Shown piece by piece: positions 59,560 to 64,000 of a DNA stretch of 64,000 bases. Source of the stretch: Thermoguttaceae bacterium (GTDB lineage: Bacteria; Planctomycetota; Planctomycetia; Pirellulales; Thermoguttaceae). Numbering within the stretch: position 1 is the first letter of the stretch; every line of letters starts with the position of its first letter. The position numbers and the translations under genes are program-made. The stretch is taken from assembly GCA_017407125.1 (NCBI GenBank), contig JAFQXE010000025.1, positions 28,591-92,590 on the forward strand. The letters are read 5' to 3'. The notes beneath the pieces are model-generated. The model did not search any database, was not told where the DNA came from, and saw only the letters and a list, made by a program, of their open reading frames with translations.

Positions 59560-61437
59560 ATGAACCGTATATTTATTTTTGTAACCGTTTTACTTTTTTC
59601 CTGTTCTTCCGCCTTTGGAAGAACGTACGTTGTTTCGTCTCCTGACAACAGATTGACAATTGAAGCGACGCTGGAAGACGGGCGTTTGAACTATTCCGTT
59701 TCCTGGCGCGGTTCTTTGATTATTTATCGCGGTCAGGTCGGCTTTAACGTTAAAGGCTGGGAAAAAGCCCGCGAGTGGTATCTCGACAACGACCTCGATC
59801 CCAAAACTGTTACATTTAATGAACCATGGAAACCGGTTCATGGATTTAAAGCAGAGTACCCCAACGCGGGTTCTCAGGTTGACATTCCGCTCCGCGCCTA
59901 TACGGGAGAAAAAATGACGCTTCAGCTGCGAGCGTCGAATGAAGGCGTTGCGTTTCGCTGCATTCTTTCTGAAGGCTTTGGCGGCGCGAAGGAATACGTT
60001 TTAGACAAAGAACTGACGACGTTTCCTTTTTCAAAAGACGTCAACTGCTTTTTTACCAATACGCCTCAGGGCGCGTACGACGTCCGATTGATGTCGTCGT
60101 GTCCGGACATGCCGCCGGCTGTCGTTGTCGAGATTAAAAAAGACGCTCTTTACGCGGCCATTGCAGAGGCTGGAAGTCTGGAAGATTTCGTTCCGATGGT
60201 TCTGCGTCCCGCATCGTTTCGCAGAGGAACTCTGGAAGCGGCTTTCAGAAAGGGAACCGTTCAGGTTTCCGGCGAGCTGACAACGCCATGGCGAGTAATC
60301 TTTGTCGCGGAAAATCCCGGCAAATTTGTCGAAAACGCCTATTTGCTTCAGAATCTTTGTCCGCCGTGCGAAATAAAAGATACGTCCTGGATTCAGGTCG
60401 GGAAAGTCGTCAGAAACTCTTCCTGCCAGCGTCCGGATTCCGATAAATGGGTTGATTACAATGCGGCTAACAACTATCAGTTTGTTCATTGGGATACGGG
60501 CTGGAACGGCGCGGAGTACGATGGCGTTCCTGACCACCCAACTAAAATAGACGGCGACCGCGATTTGTTGGGCGCGATTAAATACGCTCACGAAAAAGGA
60601 CAAAAGTTTTTTCTGTACTGCAATCATAAAGAGCTGGAAAACTACCCATTGGACGAAACGTTTAAAACGTATAAACAATGGGGCGTTGACGGTGTGAAAT
60701 TTGGATTTGTCAACTGGGAAACCCAGGAAGATATGAAATGGCTGCATCAGGCGATAAAGAAAGCGGCTGAATATAAACTCCTGGTCAACGTTCACGACAA
60801 TTACCGCCCAACCGGCTGGGAGCGAACGTATCCAAATCTGGTTTCCGTTGAAGGTATAGCCGGAAATGAATGTCACGATACTTTTTCAGCAATGCCTCGA
60901 AGCCGAATCCTCATGGCGTTTGTTCGGCCGATTAACGGCATGGGCGATTTCACCCCCTGTTTTCTCAGTTCCAGAGTGAAATCCAGAGCGTTTCAGCTTG
61001 CCTGCGGCGTAATATTCTTTAATCCGCTGCAGCACCTTCACTGGTATGACAAACCGCTGGAGCCGGATCAGACTCAATATCCGGAACTGGCGTTCTGGTC
61101 TGCCATGCCTGCGACGTGGGACGACACTCGCGTTCTGTCAGGCGTTCCGGGAGAATATATTGTTGTAGCGCGGCGCAAAGGTCAGGAATGGTTTATCAGC
61201 GCTATTACCGATAAAGCCCGGGATTTGGAAATTCCGCTTAAATTTCTGCATACCCATATTCCCCAGTCTGCATTGGGCGACGACTATCCAATGTACACCG
61301 CTCGCATTTATCGTCAGAATCTTAAAAAGCCGTTAGAATGCGTCGTTGAAAAGAGGGAAGTCAGCTCGCTCGATTCCATTACCGCTTATATGACCGACGA
61401 AGGCGGATTCAACATCCGCCTGACGCCGATGGAATAA
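59560..61437 (+). CDS. Glycoside hydrolase family 97 protein
   Basis: 625 residues with a signal peptide (MNRIFIFVTVLLFSC to about F-G-R). The N-terminal beta domain has S-P-D-N-R-L near 28. The barrel part has K-Y-A-H-E-K-G near 345, G-V-D-G-V-K-F-G near 385, N-V-H-D-N-Y-R-P-T-G-W-E-R-T near 410 and S-V-E-G-I-A-G-N-E near 432, strong GH97 signatures. Enzymes of the family are calcium-dependent alpha-glucosidases or alpha-galactosidases in the periplasm; I cannot say whether this one retains or inverts. Its stop directly abuts the convergent ribBA stop with no base between. Confidence 0.9.
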   Translation: MNRIFIFVTVLLFSCSSAFGRTYVVSSPDNRLTIEATLEDGRLNYSVSWRGSLIIYRGQVGFNVKGWEKAREWYLDNDLDPKTVTFNEPWKPVHGFKAEYPNAGSQVDIPLRAYTGEKMTLQLRASNEGVAFRCILSEGFGGAKEYVLDKELTTFPFSKDVNCFFTNTPQGAYDVRLMSSCPDMPPAVVVEIKKDALYAAIAEAGSLEDFVPMVLRPASFRRGTLEAAFRKGTVQVSGELTTPWRVIFVAENPGKFVENAYLLQNLCPPCEIKDTSWIQVGKVVRNSSCQRPDSDKWVDYNAANNYQFVHWDTGWNGAEYDGVPDHPTKIDGDRDLLGAIKYAHEKGQKFFLYCNHKELENYPLDETFKTYKQWGVDGVKFGFVNWETQEDMKWLHQAIKKAAEYKLLVNVHDNYRPTGWERTYPNLVSVEGIAGNECHDTFSAMPRSRILMAFVRPINGMGDFTPCFLSSRVKSRAFQLACGVIFFNPLQHLHWYDKPLEPDQTQYPELAFWSAMPATWDDTRVLSGVPGEYIVVARRKGQEWFISAITDKARDLEIPLKFLHTHIPQSALGDDYPMYTARIYRQNLKKPLECVVEKREVSSLDSITAYMTDEGGFNIRLTPME

Positions 61438-62634
61438 TTATAGCGAGTGACCCATTCTGTCGCGTTTTGTTTCCAGATACGCTTTGTTGTATTCGTTGAC
61501 GGGTCCGTGGATAGGAATTTGGTCTGCGACGGTAATGCCGAAGCTGCTGTAAATAAAAGCGTCGACTTTTTTCGGGTTGTTGGTCAGAAGTCGGATTTTA
61601 TGAACGCCCAAATCTTTGAGAATCTGTAACCCGATGCCGTAGTCGCGCAGGTCGGCGGCGTAGCCGAGAGCCAGGTTTGCGTCGACGGTGTCCATGCCCT
61701 CGTCCTGCAGATGGTACGCTTTAATCTTCGCCGCCAGGCCAATTCCCCGCCCTTCCTGAGGCAGGTAAATCAACGCGCCGACGCCCTCTTTGGAAATCAT
61801 CTTGAGCGATTCCTGAAGCTGGTCGCCGCAGTCGCAGCGAAGGGACCCCAGAATGTCTCCGGTAAAGCAGGAGGAATGCAGCCGAACCAGCGGCGCGTCG
61901 ACGGAGGTTAAATCTCCAAAGACAACGGCAATCGGCTCCTGAGTTTCGTACTTGACGGAAAAGGACATGATTTTCCCCATGCCGAATTTTGTCGGCAGAA
62001 ACGCTTCCGCTTCTCTGGTAATGAGCTTTTCCCGTTCGCGGCGGTATTTAATCAGAGCGTCAATTGTAATGATTTGAAGTTTGAACTGTTCGGCAAGAGC
62101 GAGCAGATCGTCTCGAGTGGCGCGGTTGCCGTCGTCGCCGAGAATTTCAATCAGAACGCCGCAGGGACGCTTTCCCGCCAGACGAAGCAGGTCAATGGAC
62201 GCTTCAGTATGGCCGGCGCGGCGCAAGACGCCGCCCTCTTTGGCGCGAAGCGGAAAGATGTGCCCGGGACGAACCAGGTCGCTGACTTTCGTTTTCGGGT
62301 CAGCCAGGGCTTTGATTGTCAGCGCTTTTTCCTGAGCGGTAATTCCGGTGCGGGCGTCGCGATGGTCAACCGCAATTGTAAACTGCGTTCCCAAAGGCGC
62401 GGTGTTGTTTTGAACCATCTGCGGCAGCTCAAGTCTGTCACAATCTGACGGCAGCATCGGAACGCAGGTCTGACCGCGTCCGTATTTGAGCATGAAGTTG
62501 ACTTTTTCCGGAGTGATGTCTTCCGCAGAGCCGATGAAATCGCCTTCGTTCTCGCGATTTTCATCGTCCATAACGATTATCAGTTCGCCGCGTTTTAACG
62601 CGTCTACGGCTTGATCGATGGTGGATAATTTCAT
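61438..62634 (-). CDS. ribBA: Bifunctional 3,4-dihydroxy-2-butanone 4-phosphate synthase / GTP cyclohydrolase II
   Basis: 398 residues. The RibB half (1-200) has M-D-D-E-N-R-E-N-E-G-D near 22 and R-A-G-H-T-E-A near 138. The RibA half has H-S-S-C-F-T-G-D and R-C-D-C-G-D-Q-L near 255-270, supplying three zinc cysteines, then P-Q-E-G-R-G-I-G-L near 290 and L-T-N-N-P-K-K near 348. It makes both riboflavin precursors, needed in this organism also for the flavin-rich Nqr complex. It stands alone; a heptamer repeat lies upstream and no FMN riboswitch is visible in the short leader. Confidence 0.95.
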   Translation of the reverse strand: MKLSTIDQAVDALKRGELIIVMDDENRENEGDFIGSAEDITPEKVNFMLKYGRGQTCVPMLPSDCDRLELPQMVQNNTAPLGTQFTIAVDHRDARTGITAQEKALTIKALADPKTKVSDLVRPGHIFPLRAKEGGVLRRAGHTEASIDLLRLAGKRPCGVLIEILGDDGNRATRDDLLALAEQFKLQIITIDALIKYRREREKLITREAEAFLPTKFGMGKIMSFSVKYETQEPIAVVFGDLTSVDAPLVRLHSSCFTGDILGSLRCDCGDQLQESLKMISKEGVGALIYLPQEGRGIGLAAKIKAYHLQDEGMDTVDANLALGYAADLRDYGIGLQILKDLGVHKIRLLTNNPKKVDAFIYSSFGITVADQIPIHGPVNEYNKAYLETKRDRMGHSL

Positions 62635-62661
62635 TGGATAAAATTAGTTAAATATGAAAAA

Positions 62662-62781
62662 GCTACTAGCTTCTAGCTACTAGCTATTAGCTTGTGCATC
62701 CGTAGTTCTCGGAGTTAATTTTTAAAGCCCGAAACTAAAATAACCAAGCTAGCGGCTAGGAGCTAGGAGCTAAAAGCTCAT
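62662..62781. repeat. Heptamer fold-back repeat, copy 2 of the AGCT type
   Basis: Left arm AGCTACT, AGCTTCT, AGCTACT, AGCTATT, AGCTTGT (62662-62696); right arm AAGCTAG, CGGCTAG, GAGCTAG, GAGCTAA, AAGCTCA (62747-62781). The right arm overlaps the last codon and stop of the gene at 62778. Confidence 0.85.
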
Positions 62782-64000
62782 AAGCCTCCCGCTTTTTCCC
62801 ATAAGTCGTGGAGGATAAAATCGTCGCCGAGGGTTTCGTTGCGCTGTTCGAGGATTTTCATGTAGGTTTCCATGACCGCCTTGAAGTCAAGCTGGAAGGC
62901 GTCTTCGTCGTCCAGACCGGCAAACTGCGGCAGATCCTTGGACTTTTTAATCAACGCGAACGCCTGGTCGTAATCTCTCTTGGAAACGGTCAGGTCTCCC
63001 TGTTGGAAGGCTTTTTTGCCTTCGTAAATCAGTTTGCGCGCCTGAATGACGTCTGGAAGCTGTTCAAAAGCCGCGCGATGACGCCAGTATTTGAAGTTGA
63101 CGATGTCACGATAACGGTCCGTCCAAACGCTTTGTTCTTTGGCGTTGTCGAGCTTTTGAGCGACTTCTAAACCGTGTTCGATTCTGTCAGCCGACATCTT
63201 TTCCGCCAGCTGCATATTTGTGATATTGAGTATTTCTTCCGCTTCGTTAGCGAGGTTGATTTCTTCAGCGTTGCGATCAACCCAGTTTTTATCGTAGGCG
63301 GCAGCTTGTTCGGGAGTAAGCTTTAGACGCCGCTGCTGAATCATTTCTTCTCGCAGACCTGGTTGAATTTCTTCCAGCTCCCTGGAAAGCTGTTTTTCCT
63401 GGTTGGCAAAAAATTCCTGGTCGTTAAGTCGAATAATCTGTCCTTGAGAAGTTGGAATTTCGCGGTTGCCGAACGCCGTCCATTCGTCTTGAGCTTTTTT
63501 CCATTCGCGCTCCACTTTTTCGTCAAAACGTCCGTCCTTTTCGAGGTTGTCTGAATAGTTCATCTGGTTCATCGGAGCGTTGGAGTAGAACAACACTTCG
63601 CTGATTTTTCCCAGAGGAACGCCGGACGCGACGATTCCTTCGGCTTTATGATACCATTCTTTGCCGACCAGCCAGCAGTCTCGCAGTTCAATCGGGCGCG
63701 AGCCGTGAACGTCGTCGTCGGCTTTGTACATTCGTCTGAACTGAACGCGTTCGTCTGACTTTCCGATTTTTTGCGACGTGTGCCAGGCGACGTCCCAGGT
63801 TAAACGGATTGACTTTTTGTTCATTTTGACGCCGTTTTCCAGAAACTTCAAACCTTCAATAACCCAATGATAACGCTGACGGTAATCGTCGAACTCGGTT
63901 GAAACGTTATAGGCAAGGTTCCAGCCCTGAAAACGCCAAACAGATTCGTAACGCGGCATAAGACGCGCCAGCTGTTTGAGCGTCGCGGCAAGACTGATCC
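62778..64000 (-). CDS. Planctomycete conserved protein (IRE-like), N-terminus off the window
   Basis: The frame is open from the stop at 62778 to the right edge; the first in-window ATG is at 63959, but the reading continues upstream (S-L-A-A-T-L-K-Q-L-A-R-L before it), so the start lies outside. Recognisable stretches are Y-E-S-V-W-R-F-Q-G-W-N-L-A-Y-N-V-S, E-F-D-D-Y-R-Q-R-Y-H-W-V and a charged region with E-K-Q-L-S-R-E-L-E-E-I-Q. These resemble a planctomycete-specific family often labelled IRE (iron responsive element), a label without experimental basis as far as I know. Function unknown. Confidence 0.65.
   Translation of the reverse strand, partial: ISLAATLKQLARLMPRYESVWRFQGWNLAYNVSTEFDDYRQRYHWVIEGLKFLENGVKMNKKSIRLTWDVAWHTSQKIGKSDERVQFRRMYKADDDVHGSRPIELRDCWLVGKEWYHKAEGIVASGVPLGKISEVLFYSNAPMNQMNYSDNLEKDGRFDEKVEREWKKAQDEWTAFGNREIPTSQGQIIRLNDQEFFANQEKQLSRELEEIQPGLREEMIQQRRLKLTPEQAAAYDKNWVDRNAEEINLANEAEEILNITNMQLAEKMSADRIEHGLEVAQKLDNAKEQSVWTDRYRDIVNFKYWRHRAAFEQLPDVIQARKLIYEGKKAFQQGDLTVSKRDYDQAFALIKKSKDLPQFAGLDDEDAFQLDFKAVMETYMKILEQRNETLGDDFILHDLWEKAGGL

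Noticed and set aside
61438..61440. Possible missed terminator between GH97 and ribBA
   Set aside because: The two stops are adjacent with no spacer; no hairpin with a T-run is visible there.

Overview
The window looks like chromosomal DNA of a member of the Planctomycetota, probably a Pirellulales-type lineage. This rests on gene content only, because I see no rRNA or tRNA gene. The pointers are an ECF-like sigma factor translationally coupled to a Ser/Thr kinase with a C-terminal formylglycine-enzyme-like domain, a GYF_2 protein, many secreted low-complexity proteins, a protein resembling the planctomycete family often labelled IRE, and a YidC with a PDZ insertion. No CRISPR array, rRNA or tRNA was recognised.

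Layout. Bases 1-3410 hold a GYF_2 gene fragment and the sigma/kinase pair, all on the minus strand. After a spacer of palindromes and a small membrane-protein gene (4221-4409) comes the sodium-pumping NADH:quinone oxidoreductase operon nqrABCDE-F (4800-11477). Between nqrE and nqrF it carries an inserted GxxExxY gene bracketed by inverted copies of a dispersed repeat. Bases 12124-24549 encode envelope functions: a DUF4139-type secreted protein, an RND pump with its adaptor, a DUF374 acyltransferase, a second adaptor, an Asp-rich beta-helix protein and a DUF2461 protein. Bases 24872-31404 encode a thioredoxin-fold lipo/secreted protein lacking CxxC, a polysaccharide-export protein, a YHS-like secreted protein and a membrane protein with a Q/Y-rich tail. 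Then follow eda, an ABC exporter, and a PTS phosphorelay without any sugar permease (hpf, ptsN, ptsH, ptsI).

Bases 38669-45426 hold miaA, a large solitary DNA methyltransferase, a small secreted protein and a striking 826-residue secreted protein with His-rich, Cys-rich and Gly/Pro/Glu blocks before a beta-propeller. Bases 45949-51323 hold an epimerase, a CPBP protease and a translation/replication block (rplY, pth, rpsF, ssb, rplI; rpsR is missing from its usual place). The right end has a second solitary methyltransferase, a Tat-type phosphodiesterase, tsaB, a metallophosphatase, yidC, a GH97 glycosidase, ribBA and a gene running off the edge.

The least expected signal is in the intergenic DNA. 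Nearly every long spacer contains fold-back elements of one of three kinds. The first has arms made of degenerate 7-base units, the second has arms made of degenerate 9-base units, and the third is runs of short palindromes with 2-4 base loops. The same modules recur at several loci, are joined in different orders, and in one case bracket a nuclease-like GxxExxY gene. I consider this the best candidate for an undescribed mobile or repeat-generating system here.
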